Source: Rodentolepis nana
Lineage: Eukaryota; Platyhelminthes; Cestoda; Cyclophyllidea; Hymenolepididae
DNA length: 17,811 bases
Reading direction: 5' to 3'
Assembly (NCBI GenBank): GCA_900617975.1
Contig: UZAE01013449.1
Coordinates: 4,612-22,422 of the forward strand
Shown here one piece after another: positions 1-9,105 of the stretch. The notes beneath the pieces were generated by a model that saw only the letters and a program-made list of their open reading frames with translations, had not been told where the DNA came from and searched no databases. Numbering within the stretch: position 1 is the first letter of the stretch; each line of letters starts with the position of its first letter. A program made the position numbers and the translations under genes.

Positions 1-9
1 TCCTTTCCT
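1..9 (+). CDS. PALS1: 3' end of upstream exon of the PALS1-like gene
   Basis: The window opens with nine bases followed by a GTAAGA donor at 10-15, so this is taken as the end of an exon. If the next acceptor is at 113 these bases read S-F-P, which resembles the Ser-Phe that follows the SH3 domain in Stardust/PALS1. If the acceptor is at 108 they read L-S and one base of a further Ser codon. The piece is too short to test alone; it is supported by the donor and by frame continuity with the next exon. Confidence 0.5.
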
Positions 10-3000
10 GTAAGAAGTGACCCTTTTCAAAGTATTGCCCCCCCCCCCCCTAATATTCTTGGCGTGGACATTTCAAGGCCTACGAATTGTTTCCTTTTAT
101 CCCTTAAGCTGAGGAGTACATATGGAGTTCCCATGGCGTGGGCCCGAAACAACTGAAGAAACTTCGTAAAAAGCACCCTCACAAATCGAAAATTCTAAGC
201 ATGGTCACTGGTGGACACAGTGGGAAGAAATCCTCAAGTGGCATCTTCGGTCACTCCTCTAATCGACGCAACAATGAGTATGAAATTTCGAAAGGTAATT
301 CCTCAATCTCTAAGTATTTATGGTTTCTTTGTTTAACCCCTAAATGGACCCACGGTGTTTCCTTACCTTTGATGTCAGTAAGTTGGGTGGCATTGGTGTT
401 TCTAGCACTTAAAAAAATCCATAATCATGCCCTTCAACTAGGCGTAAGTACTTAACTTTTCAACTTTTTCACCTGGGTTTCATTTCTGGCTAATTGTTGT
501 TGTACGGCTAAACGAAGAAGTAAGGAAACAATGTTCCGAAGTAAACCATGAACTTATATCAATGGTCAGTCTGCTCAAGGCAGAGAGGAGAGCAACATGA
601 AAGCCAGTAGGTGAATATCTTCGAAGGTGATATAAAAGTGAACGGAAGGAGGATATTCGTTGACTAGAAGCCAGTTTCGAAAATGAATACGCGGGGATTG
701 GAACGTCATATTTCTAACCCAAAGGGAAATGCAATATGTTTCTTCTTCTTCTAGGCGTCTGATTCGAAATGGGAGGCGAAAGGCTAGATTCCATGGAAAA
801 AAAATTGGAAGGGAGTCATGCTAAGAACAACTTCTTGATTGGAACACCCCAATAGAGATACTAGTTGGAAGAATTTGAACGGACTAACAAATTCGCATTG
901 GGAAAAAAGTGTTTCAATGATTTACTAATGCATAGTAGTTCGAGTTGAATTGTGTTAAGTTTGCGCTATAAATACGAGGGGTGGGAATATTGACTTGAAG
1001 ATTGTAAAAATTTGGAAACGCACATTTTTATGCTGCAATTCAATGACCCCGTTGATTCGAGAACTCGTGTGTTCCATTGTGTTGATAATGTCCAGTCAAA
1101 ACCCACACTGTTTATAGACATCTGCTGAAGTTGGTCAGAACACAGATTGAAGGGGGGAGGGGGAGGGAGAGGGTGAACAGAGAATTGTTTCGTTTAAGAC
1201 TAGTTTGGTAACTAGAGCATATCTAATTTAATTATGTAATTAATGACCAATCATAGGCGAGGTTGTGAATGATTGGAGTGGTTAAAATCAGCTATTGGAC
1301 TTCATATTCACTCGTGACAGAATATAATTGATTCAACCCCGGGCCAATCGTCGAACACCTTTTAATCCTACCATACTCTGTATGTAAAGTGGCTATGACA
1401 TGGAATCGATATAAGATAATTGTTTCTGCATTCCTATCATTTGATGTTACCAACCAGGGAGACGTGAAGCGAAGTTAAGTAGCTACTAAATGAGTTTTAG
1501 TCGCCACTTTGACAACCAATGAATTCTCGTTCACAGATATCTGGGTGGTGGTGGTGGGGGGGGGGGGGGTTGCAATATCACGTTTAAATCAATATATATA
1601 TATCGCATTGTATACAGTCTCAATAGCCTTTTTTTTCTAATTTCTAGAAATGGCAAGTCTAAATAAGACCGATGGAGATCAATTGCGTCAGTTGGTTGAG
1701 GAGTCTGTGCGTGACAATATTCGTCGACCAAGTCTTCTGACCTATGAGTTAGTTGACCTCTACTACCCCCAGCCCCAACGCAAACGCCCCCTAGTCCTCG
1801 TTGCACCAAAACACGTAGGTCGGCAGCAGTTGATTGAGGGTCTTTTGAGGAGCAAGCGGACGAGATATGACGTTCCTGTTATTCGTAAGTTAGACCTCAC
1901 TTTTTTGTTCTAATTTCTATGCTCGTATTGTAAATGGCAGTAGTTGGGTAATCTCTCCCTTTATTTTGTCCTAACAGACACAACCAACCCAGAGGCTAAA
2001 TCGACGGAATTCCAGCAATACCAAGTGATCACCAAACAGGATTTCCAACAGTTGCACAAAGCCAAGTCATTTGTGGAATGGGGTGTCTTTAATAAACATT
2101 ACTATGGAACCAAGGTGTCTAGTATTGAAAGCATTGTCAAGGCTGGTAAAGTCTGCGTGATCGCACTTCGACCCGACGTAAGTTCGAGAAATTATTTGTT
2201 CACCTTAATTTATAGCAAGTACTAGTCGGCGAGTGGGAGTAGACTGTAGATTAATGGAAGATTGGTGACGTTATCTGTAATCCTACGTGCGGTTTAAAGG
2301 AGGAATTGTTGTAGAAAATTTCACATAAATGGCAGGATATGCTAGTAGGTGGATGCAGACACATTAAAGGGGGTACGGGATTGAGAAGACGGGAAGATCC
2401 TGCCACTTTGACTGCTTTCGTCTCAATCAGCATGGAAATAGGGACCACTGTGGGTCCATTTTACTTTGCGCCTCGTCGGCTGACAAGGTTTCCAGCATAC
2501 CCTACATGCGATCCATTGCTACCATTGGAAGGTGGCTGAGAATGTAACTTGAATTCTGTTTTTTGAAAGTATGGGAATGGAAGAGTCCCATAGATACGAG
2601 ATACGTATTCGATGAATACCTAGCGGACTAATTTAAGCGATTGGCTATTCTGTATTTGAAGTGTAAATAAGAAATTGGGCATTTTTAAAACAACGTCAAA
2701 ATGCTATTCGTCTTGAAATGAGGTTTTTCACTTCAGTTGCATTTGGAAATCACTGTTCTCTTAGAATATGCTGTGTACGTCTGAAGAGGTGATAATGGGC
2801 TGGGACAGGTCTTGGAGAATATGGTAGAATCACCCTATTTACTTCCGTGTAATTTTTGAAGGTCATTTTTGCCTTGTGGGAGGGGGTGGGGGGTGGATGT
2901 GGGAGGAGGCCGGGTAAGTTCCTAATGAAGAATATCAGTTCAGCAGAACTGCGACCACTTAACATTGGATGCACCGTCTTCTGGTACATTAAAATGGATG

Positions 3001-6000
3001 CCTTGAAATCCTTTCGTTGTCAACGAAACCTTCTCCATGGCCATTTGATTGAAGTGGGTATGGTTGAGAGTAGATATCTGTGCTACTATCATTCCATATT
3101 GTCTTTCATATTCTCACTTATTATGGCAATCCTCATCTGGACGCTTCTGATTGTGATTGAGACAAGGTAGATGGTAGCTCTGTCGAATTCTGTTGTTTTC
3201 CTTTATTCTACACTGAAAGCATAGCCAAGAAGAAGAATGGTCAGCCAACACTGAGTTCGGTTTGCAGTGTAAACTGGATTTAGCAGTAGTAATGTGTTGC
3301 TCAAAGACTCCTTTTAATTCTGACATTAGCACTTCTCGGTTGTGGTAAGAGTTTGGTAGTGTGAGGAGCAGTTTATGCCAAGGCTACCAATGAAACTACT
3401 CAGATCATTCAGTAGCAGCTTCAATACCACCTTAGAATATTGATAGATGGAAACAGACCTTGAAATAACTTGGAAATACGCTGGACCATCGTCCTTGAGA
3501 TAAATGAAGTGGCAGATACAACAGAATGCACACGATTGCAGATGAAATTTGTAAGAGGATTCCACAGTACCCTACCTCCTGACTGAGCCAATCAGGTTAA
3601 AGTGGGAGTCTACTACGTAAGCTACTGTTGGGGTGTACTACTGTCTAGTAGTTCACGCTACAGCTCTGTTTCCCTATTGATTCACCAGACTTGCCTAATT
3701 GCTGATTGTAGCTTTTGGAGATCGTTTCTAGATTTAGACGACTGATTGATTTCCACAACTTCCTTCAGTTTTTTGGTTCCATCAGCATTGGCGAATAAGA
3801 TTCTCGTTGTTCTGTAAATTCACATTCCTTCCATGCTGGCTGATTTTGTCCTTGACTAAATTTGAGCATGTTGTTGGTGGACTACTCTGAAATTCTATCG
3901 AGTCCTGCGGGGGCTCTTCGGAGGTGTTTATACCGATACTTCTTGAAATATAATTACTGTTTGGATATACAATCATGATAGTGTTAGCAAGATGAAGAGG
4001 GCATCTGTTCAACAAAAGAATTCGACTGTGCCAGGAGTTTAATGAATTGAGGCGTAATTGTAGACACATTATTCACCAGACGCCGTTGATGTTTCGACAG
4101 AATCCATGAAAATTCACAATCTTAGCTCCTCTGTTCATTGCTTGCAGGGTCACATCGAAGTTATTCCCAATTAGTTACAATTAACGAATTCGTTATGGTT
4201 ATCAAAGCCTCCGCCGTAAAGTTTATTTATTTCAAATGGCAGGCGTTATGACAGGTATCATTAGCCCTTTGGTTGACTTCGGGCTTCACAGAAAGGAAGA
4301 TGAACATCCAAGTGGTAAAAAGTCGAGAGGGGGACAGAATAATAATTCACAGACGTAAAAGAGACAGACACAAAGGCAGAGAAAAAGGGTAAGATGAGTA
4401 TTGTGGAAGGGGTCGTGTATGACATACAGTGGAGCCATTGAAGTTAGAAGTCAACTGCCGGTTAATAGACTTACTTGCCGTATGAGTATACGTTGCCCAG
4501 GGTGCACCACGTGGAGGTAAGTCTATCGCACACCCCCGAAAGTTTATTTATTTCAAATGGCAGGCATCGAAGTTATTCCCAATTAGCTACAATTAACGAA
4601 TTCGTTGTGGTTCTCAAAGCCTCCTCCGTAAAGTTGACGGACCTAAATTTATCCTAATGGAAGTTCAAATTGCTTGCAATTTAAGACGGTTAAAGCGGGT
4701 GTTTTGGGGGAGGAGTGTTGGCCAAAGGCTTCTCTCATGACCTGCACAGCTTCAGGGCAACTTACAGATCTTTTTCCGCGTGTGAGGGGGGGGGGTGATT
4801 TTGAAGAGTACTCATATTTGACAGGACACATTTCACTGACGAGACAGCGCTTTCTTCTTTTCTTCTTCTACCTTGCATGATTCGGAAACATTTTTACTGA
4901 TATTTTCATCCAATGCCCTCCAAATAGTACCAACTTTATTGACTACCACCACAACACGAGATTTAACGAGTTTTCGTAAATTAACTCCACACCATGTCAT
5001 TCAACTGCCCAGGATTTTAGTATATTTTAATAATAATGCAAAATTTGCACAAAGAAAATTGAAAAAATAATGAAATCGTTTAATTGACACTTCAATTTCT
5101 TTTGTACAAGATATTTAATTCTATCCGGCACACCTAGTTTCTGCTAAGGTGTGTTGTCACTAGGTTATCAACATCACTCGGGTTTGGGGATATACCGATG
5201 GCTTAGCAGCCATCAAGGGCATAACTTTCGTTCTCCTCATCATTAACGATGGAAACTCCTCGTCTCAAGATTCTTTTTGCGTTCAGATAGGTTTCCTAAA
5301 TTGTCGTCTCTTATCTGGGGCTATTGGTGATGTAATGACAGCTCACTATTTCCCATTTCTTAATTGAATATCTTGCGCAATATTTTGTCGAAAATATTGC
5401 CAAAACACGATTAGTCAGCATAAGTGAACTGGAGACCGTCTTATATGCTTTTGATTGATCTATCGATTTTTTTGTACTTTAGTCAATTCGAGCAATTAGA
5501 CGGACACCTTTTCTGCCCTGTGTTATCTTCGTTTCGCCGCCAGACAATCTTGATGAGATGCGGAAGTTGAGCAAACAGTGGAACAATGCCACCGCTAACA
5601 TTCCCGTGAGTGTGCTTTGTGTGTGTGCTTCAAAACAGTTGTTAATCTTCATTGGTTGCTAAGTTTCTGGAAGTACTAAGCAGTGGGGAAGTCATTGCGC
5701 ATTGAGATCGCCCATTCCTATCTTTCGATATAAGGCTTGACTTCGAAGATTCATTACCCCTTACTGGTTACCAATAAACCTTGTGGATGTGTGTAAGCAT
5801 CTACCGTAAATGAATGGATTCCAGTGGTTGATAACATTTCAATGGTTGATGTTTACTTATAAAAATGTCTCGATCAAATTTGAGGAAATACTGTGGTCTG
5901 ATAATCTACTCCCCCATCCCCCCCCCCGCTTTGAAGTGACTCCCAGTGACATCTTTTGCCTTAATCTTTCAGGACGATGAATTGAAATCGTGTATGGAGG

Positions 6001-6254
6001 AGAGTCAGAAAATGGAGCAACATTATGGTCACTTCTTCGAGTTTCTCATTGTACCCCGAAGTCCTGACACAGCTCTAGCGGAGCTCACGAATATCGCCTT
6101 GGAACTCGAACGTAAACCTCAATGGGTGCCGGCTCAGTGGATTGATTTAGCTTGGCATGTGGCAGCCCAAGCCATGCGAGAACACGCCAATAGCGACAAG
6201 ACCCTCAGTGAGAATGGCAGCAAGAATCAATCTGACATTGTCAAATCCGGATAG
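1..6254 (+). CDS. PALS1: PALS1/MPP5/Stardust-like MAGUK scaffold, 3' part (six exons, 5' end outside window)
   Basis: Joined coding segments are 1-9, 109-294, 1648-1884, 1978-2177, 5483-5605 and 5973-6254, with TAG at 6252-6254. Every internal junction is GT-AG and keeps frame, giving about 341 residues after the first intron. The order is basic HOOK-like linker, GK-like domain, short tail. Landmarks are LLTYELVDLYYP followed by RKRPLVLVAP, HTTN, YYGT, PCVIFVSPP, GHFFEF and PQWVPAQW. From memory of the family, the TYE..LYYP lead-in and the PQWVPAQW ending fit PALS1/Stardust better than DLG, CASK or other p55 MAGUKs. Known role of the family: a cytoplasmic scaffold that holds Crumbs and PATJ at apical junctions of epithelial cells. 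The SH3, PDZ and L27 domains should lie upstream. GK pseudokinase is certain; orthology to PALS1 is likely but not proven without a tree. Confidence 0.82.
10..108 (+). other. Intron 1 (99 bp) with poly(C) run
   Basis: The donor is GTAAGA at 10. The acceptor is a pyrimidine-rich stretch ending in TTAAG at 108. A second usable acceptor, CTGAG ending at 113, also keeps the frame, with a different phase. The intron holds a run of 13 C at 38-50, a large share of such a small intron. Confidence 0.65.
109..294 (+). CDS. PALS1: Exon: basic HOOK-like linker between SH3 and GK
   Basis: Read in the frame of GTG at 138, with in-frame TAA at 105-107 just upstream in the intron. The exon encodes EEYIWSSHGVG, a lysine/arginine cluster (KQLKKLRKKHPHKSK), and a Ser/Gly/Asn-rich stretch ending NEYEISK. 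Basic clusters of this kind lie in the HOOK region between SH3 and GK in PALS1 and Stardust. The exon ends AAAG before the GTAATT donor at 295, phase 1; the split codon is completed to Glu by AA at 1648-1649. The 5' boundary may instead be 114. GTG 138 is not a start codon. Confidence 0.78.
295..1647 (+). other. Intron 2 (1353 bp)
   Basis: Donor GTAATT at 295, acceptor TTTCTAG at 1647. Contents seen: a purine-rich G/A tract at about 1151-1174, and a GGT/GTG-rich stretch leading into 14 G at 1556-1569, followed by a TATATATATATC stretch at about 1594-1605. No dispersed repeat copy or open frame worth calling lies here. Confidence 0.8.
1648..1884 (+). CDS. PALS1: Exon: HOOK end and first strand/P-loop region of GK domain
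   Basis: Starts with AA completing the Glu codon split by intron 2, then ATG at 1650 read as internal Met. It encodes 77 further codons with LLTYELVDLYYP at about 1734-1769, then RKRPLVLVAP from 1779 and PKHVGR at 1803-1820. In true guanylate kinases this position holds a GxxGxGK[ST] ATP loop; here it is A-P-K-H-V-G-R, without the Lys and Ser/Thr, as in MAGUK pseudokinases. The exon ends in GTTATTC before GTAAGT; the split codon becomes His with AC at 1978-1979. Confidence 0.9.
1885..1977 (+). other. Intron 3 (93 bp)
   Basis: Donor GTAAGT at 1885 and acceptor CTAACAG ending at 1977, phase 1. The junction restores V-P-V-I-H-T-T, the expected GK sequence, which is strong support for both ends. 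CTAAC at 1971-1975 lies only a few bases from the acceptor, so it is unlikely to be the branch point. Confidence 0.93.
1978..2177 (+). CDS. PALS1: Exon: GMP-binding-like region of GK domain
   Basis: Encodes HTTNPEAKSTEF, then QQYQVITKQDFQQLHKAKSF, VEWGVFNKHYYGT (YYGT at 2100-2111), SSIESIVKAGKVCVIALRPD. The Gly-Thr after the tyrosines and the AGKVCVI strand are typical of GK folds. The phosphate-gripping part is degenerate: the usual T-T-R followed by further basic residues and a Gly before the aromatic is here T-T-N-P-E-A-K, and the loop appears about one residue shorter. The exon ends on Asp in phase 0 before GTAAGT at 2178. ATG 1944 lies in the intron and is not a start. Confidence 0.92.
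4153..4223 (+). repeat. 71-bp flanking repeat, left copy
   Basis: Begins CATCGAAGTTATTCCC and ends CCGTAAAGTT. The same 71 bases occur at 4565-4635 with four substitutions and no indel. The two copies lie on either side of the SINE copy, 412 bp apart. At 71 bp this is far longer than an ordinary target-site duplication of this element (13-19 bp). Confidence 0.93.
4222..4537 (-). mobile_element. SINE-like retroposon, near-full copy, antisense, in intron 4
   Basis: On the + strand it runs from TTTATTTATTTCAAATGGCAGGC to CTATCGCACACCCCC, the reverse complement of the family consensus, about 316 bp. Short AAAGTT-type sequences lie at both ends and may be the remains of the target duplication. 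It differs from most copies by GTTATGACAGG near the tail, a variant also seen in the inverted scrap at 13926-13957. The antisense orientation puts a consensus-like splice donor (GAGGTAAGT, from 4515) in the transcribed strand of the host gene. Confidence 0.9.
4543..4565 (-). mobile_element. SINE tail fragment (23 bp) between element and duplicated flank
   Basis: Repeats the first 23 bases of the copy starting at 4222 (TTTATTTATTTCAAATGGC and on to GGC), then changes directly into the right copy of the 71-bp repeat. It is either a second, severely truncated insertion or the scar of a tandem duplication whose break fell inside the element. Confidence 0.85.
4565..4635 (+). repeat. 71-bp flanking repeat, right copy
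   Basis: About 94% identical to 4153-4223. After it the sequence continues TTGACGG, presumably the original right flank of the insertion site. The few differences suggest the duplication is not very recent. Confidence 0.93.
5483..5605 (+). CDS. PALS1: Exon: GK core strand and helix
   Basis: 41 codons, phase 0 at both ends: SIRAIRRTPFLPCVIFVSPP, DNLDEMRKLSKQ, WNNATANIP. It falls inside GK at the PYIIFIAPP-like strand and the following helix of family members. Joined to the previous exon it gives ALRPD-SIRAIRR, which matches the expected alternation of strand and helix. Acceptor TTTAG at 5482, donor GTGAGT at 5606. No open frame from a start codon covers this exon, so it is easy to miss. Confidence 0.92.
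5606..5972 (+). other. Intron 5 (367 bp)
   Basis: Donor GTGAGT, acceptor TTAATCTTTCAG at 5972, phase 0. A C-rich stretch with 10 consecutive C at 5918-5927 lies about 45 bases upstream of the acceptor. Confidence 0.92.
5973..6254 (+). CDS. PALS1: Last exon: GK end and C-terminal tail
   Basis: Encodes DDELKSCMEESQKMEQHYGH, FFEFLIVPRSPDTALAELTN and IALELERKPQWVPAQWIDLA, then WHVAAQAMREHANSDKTLSE and NGSKNQSDIVKSG, TAG. The E-GHFF-F-I-V block and PQWVPAQW are the standard end of MAGUK GK domains. Family members as I remember them end within a few to a dozen residues of that motif; here about 35 more follow, partly helical and then Ser/Asn/Lys-rich. The last residues do not look like a PDZ ligand. 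Confidence 0.93.
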   Translation, partial: DDELKSCMEESQKMEQHYGHFFEFLIVPRSPDTALAELTNIALELERKPQWVPAQWIDLAWHVAAQAMREHANSDKTLSENGSKNQSDIVKSG

Positions 6255-6747
6255 GCGAATATCCTGTGTCATTCTCGAATTGTCTTCTATATCTTCACTT
6301 TTTTTCCTCTTTTGTTGATCTGATCTGATTTTGACTGTCTTAATCTGTGATACTACAATATATCTGTGATCTTACAGCTGTTTTGACTTTCTTGTTCAAT
6401 TGCCGCTATTTTGTGGTGGAAAATTCAGTAGACATTTGAACTTTCGCTTTTTACCACCTAAAAATATCTTATCGCGTTAATCTAGAACAGCCTCTTAGAA
6501 TAAGACGCTGAATTCAAAGTATCAATGAGGTATTACCTTCATTTGTGTACCCAGACGGGAAGTTCAATTCATATACGGAACTTCTAAAGTCTTGCTATGA
6601 GGGCCGGTTACAGACTTGGCTAAATTTGGCAGCTGATCACGCGTGTGATACCTTTGCTGGACCTCCGATAATTTTTATCAGACACGAAAAATTTCTTAGT
6701 TACAGCCTCTTTTGGAAGTTGCGGGCAAAAAGTGTCATTTAAATAAA
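6255..6747 (+). other. Probable 3' untranslated region, end uncertain
   Basis: T-rich sequence follows the stop. A weak poly(A)-signal variant AATATA is at 6357-6362 and a canonical AATAAA at 6742-6747. Either could end the transcript. A 65-codon frame (6545-6742, opening on GTG) reads as unremarkable peptide that I do not recognise; it is treated as chance. Confidence 0.4.
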
Positions 6748-6907
6748 TAACTGTAGATTTTCGGTTCGCGTGCCTGTAACTCATTTAATTTAGAGCTAAT
6801 ATTCAATTGAAAATTTTCGATTTGAAGTTTTTTCTACCTAAAAGCAGTTTTCAAGTAGTTGTGAAGGTCCCAGAAGTTTGAGGGTATTTATTTGTTCTAC
6901 ATATATT

Positions 6908-7221
6908 GGGGTATGCGATAGACTTACCTCCAAGTGGTGCACCCTGGACAACGTATACTCATACGGCAAAAAGTCTATTAACTGGCAGTCGACTTCTGAC
7001 ATCAAACTATGGCCCCATATTCGACCCCTTCAACAGTACTCGTCTTACCTTTTCTCTGCCTTTTTGTCTGTCTGTTTGTCTCTTTTACATCTTTGAATCA
7101 TTATTCTGTCCCCGCTCTCGACTTTTTGCCACTTTGATGTTGCTCCTCCTCTCTGAGAAGCCAGAAATCAGCTGATTGGCTAAAGATAACTATCAAAACG
7201 GCTGCCATTTAAAATAAATAA
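6908..7221 (+). mobile_element. SINE-like retroposon, near-full copy, sense
   Basis: Starts GGGGTATGCGATAGACTTACC and ends GCTGCCATTTAAAATAAATAA, about 314 bp. It is flanked by ATTTGTTCTACATATATT at 6890-6907 and ATTTGTTCTATATATT at 7222-7237, a target-site duplication differing by two bases. This pair defines both ends and shows that the A-rich end is the 3' tail. The copy has the head hairpin arms, the pyrimidine-rich middle and the TGATGTTCC.. block of the family. Confidence 0.93.
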
Positions 7222-7237
7222 ATTTGTTCTATATATT

Positions 7238-8683
7238 ACTTACTACTTAATCAATATTAAGTAGCAAATTCAACATATATTCACATTTCATTAATCATTG
7301 CACAACCGAACCCAAAATGCCACATCAGGGCGTACATCTCGTTCTCTTAAGAGGGCATATATTCTGTAACATTTTAACCAAGATTTAAATTCATTAAAGA
7401 ATCAGGAATTAAAAACCTCAAAAACCAAAGTATTTAGGGCAAAATGTTACTTCCTTGCAATTAGCAAAGAAAAAAATTAAGTTGAAATGTTAATTTCAGA
7501 ATTGAAAGAGGTTTGAATTGAATAAAATGGTGTCCAATTTTAAATGCATGAACTTGATGACCGCGTGAGAAATGATTAAGTACCATTTTTTCTGTGAGAT
7601 TGCATCATTTTCATATGGCACAGAAATTGCGTGCGTCTAAATCAAAAATCTAATTCAATTTACATCCTATTTTTTATCATTCAATGCACTTTGGTCCTAC
7701 AATAAATTAAGATTTGTAAAGTTGCAAGTTTACTGAACCACGCATTGTTGATCAAAACGCGAGTTTTTTCGTCTGAATATTAAATTATGAATAGCTCGAT
7801 GTGTAAAAACAGTAAACGACCCTATTTTCAATCTCAGTACTTCCAGGGCCTACAAACAATGTGGTAAAAATCAATTTTTAAGAAACGGGATCCCTTTTAA
7901 AATTGACTTTAAAGTATAGAGTAACTAACAGAGACCCTCGAAATTGGCAATGCGATATAGTGACGCAAAACGCACTTTTATTAATTAATGAAACAATATG
8001 TCTATATCCTTACAGTTAACCTTGTGTCAACTATTAACAATGAACTGGATCATGTGATTGGTTCGTGATGATCTAATATATTACGGCTCTAATTAGCGTA
8101 TTGTCGATGAATGAAGGCAATATTTTGAAACTGTGAAATTGCATTACACATTTTTCTGTTTATAATCACTGACAAGGAACAGTGATAGACATAAAATATG
8201 AAAGTAAATGATTAATATTTTCATGAATGATGCCAAAAAGACGTCCAATTGCCTTTGAATCTATTGAAAGCCAAGATAAGAAACCGGACTTAAAGCATTG
8301 TAGGCAGAATTCGGTAGAATTGTCTCTGGGGCCAAACACTGTGAATAGTTGCAAGGATATTTGTTAAATACTTGTTAGCGCGGTTCTAACTACTTAAATA
8401 CTAAAACAGTTAATACTTTCTTCAAAATTCAGTGTTTAATGATGCTCTTAATTGGATTACTTAATTAAAGTTAATTAGATGAATAATAATTTTACCATTT
8501 AACTAGAAGATTATGAAAACAAATATCAAATTTCAATCAAAATTCAAAGTAGCAATAAAAAGCCTGAAAAACACAGCACATTGTATTTTCTTTTATAATT
8601 ATCATTCTTTTCGTGCCAGTGAAAAGAAGCGACTTGCGTTATTAATTAGCAATATGGATTTCGCCTTGAATTATGCTACTGTC
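7238..8683. other. AT-rich intergenic stretch without supported gene
   Basis: Short open frames only (for example a 62-codon minus-strand frame at 8166-8354) with no recognisable motif. No SINE copy, tRNA-like cloverleaf or long repeat was seen. Confidence 0.6.
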
Positions 8684-8700
8684 TTTTTAAATAATAAAAT

Positions 8701-9025
8701 TACTTCAAATGGCAGGCGTTTTGAGTATTTATCATTAGCCATTTAGCTGACTTTAGGCCTCGCAGAGGGGAGGGGGAACATCAAAGTGAGATAAAGTGGG
8801 AAGAGGGGGGACTGAAGAGTGATTCTAAGATGTAGAGGAGACAAACCGACAGACACAAAGGCAGAGAAAAAGGAGAATGAGTACTTTGGAAGGGGTCGAA
8901 TATGACATACAGTGGGATCATGATAGCTTGAACTCAGAAGTCAACTGCCGGTTTATAGACTTTTTGCCGCCCGAGTATACGTTGCCCAGGGTGAACCACG
9001 TGGAAGTAAGTCTATCGCTTACCCT
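8701..9025 (-). mobile_element. SINE-like retroposon, full copy, antisense
   Basis: On the + strand from TACTTCAAATGGCAGGCG to AAGTCTATCGCTTACCC, about 325 bp. Target-site duplications: TTTTTAAATAATAAAAT at 8684-8700 and the same with two extra bases at 9026-9044. It has GGGGTCGAATATGACATACA and CAACTGCCGGTTTATAGAC intact. It lies head-to-head with the next copy. Confidence 0.93.
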
Positions 9026-9105
9026 TTTTTAAATAATATAAAATGGTATTGCCACAAGGAATTTTCGAATTTAACCCTTTAACTCCTGAATTATTTTTTT
9101 TTCAA

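Larger units (their letters stand above)
2178..5482 (+). other. Intron 4 (3305 bp), carries an antisense SINE and a 71-bp duplication
   Basis: Donor GTAAGT at 2178, acceptor TGTACTTTAG at 5482, phase 0. Between 2178 and 4150 I see unique-looking sequence with short open frames on both strands but no recognisable protein; a 95-codon minus-strand frame at 3782-4069 is the longest there. At 4153-4635 lies a SINE copy bracketed by duplicated flank. A G-rich run is at about 4787-4795. The remainder to 5482 shows nothing further. Confidence 0.88.

Noticed and set aside
1650..1913. ATG 1650 as a translation start for a short protein
   Set aside because: The exon before it (to 294) joins in frame through a restored Glu codon, so this Met is internal; the open frame past 1884 is intron 3.
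1944..2225. ATG 1944 as a start
   Set aside because: It lies inside intron 3, upstream of a clear CTAACAG acceptor that restores the GK sequence.
1139..5070. Many 60-100-codon frames in introns on both strands
   Set aside because: No motifs, no splice support and no conservation evidence; the number is what AT-rich intron sequence of this length would give by chance.
6545..6742. 65-codon frame downstream of the gene as a further exon or gene
   Set aside because: It opens on GTG, matches nothing I know, and follows a complete GK domain with stop codon; chance 3' UTR frame is simpler.
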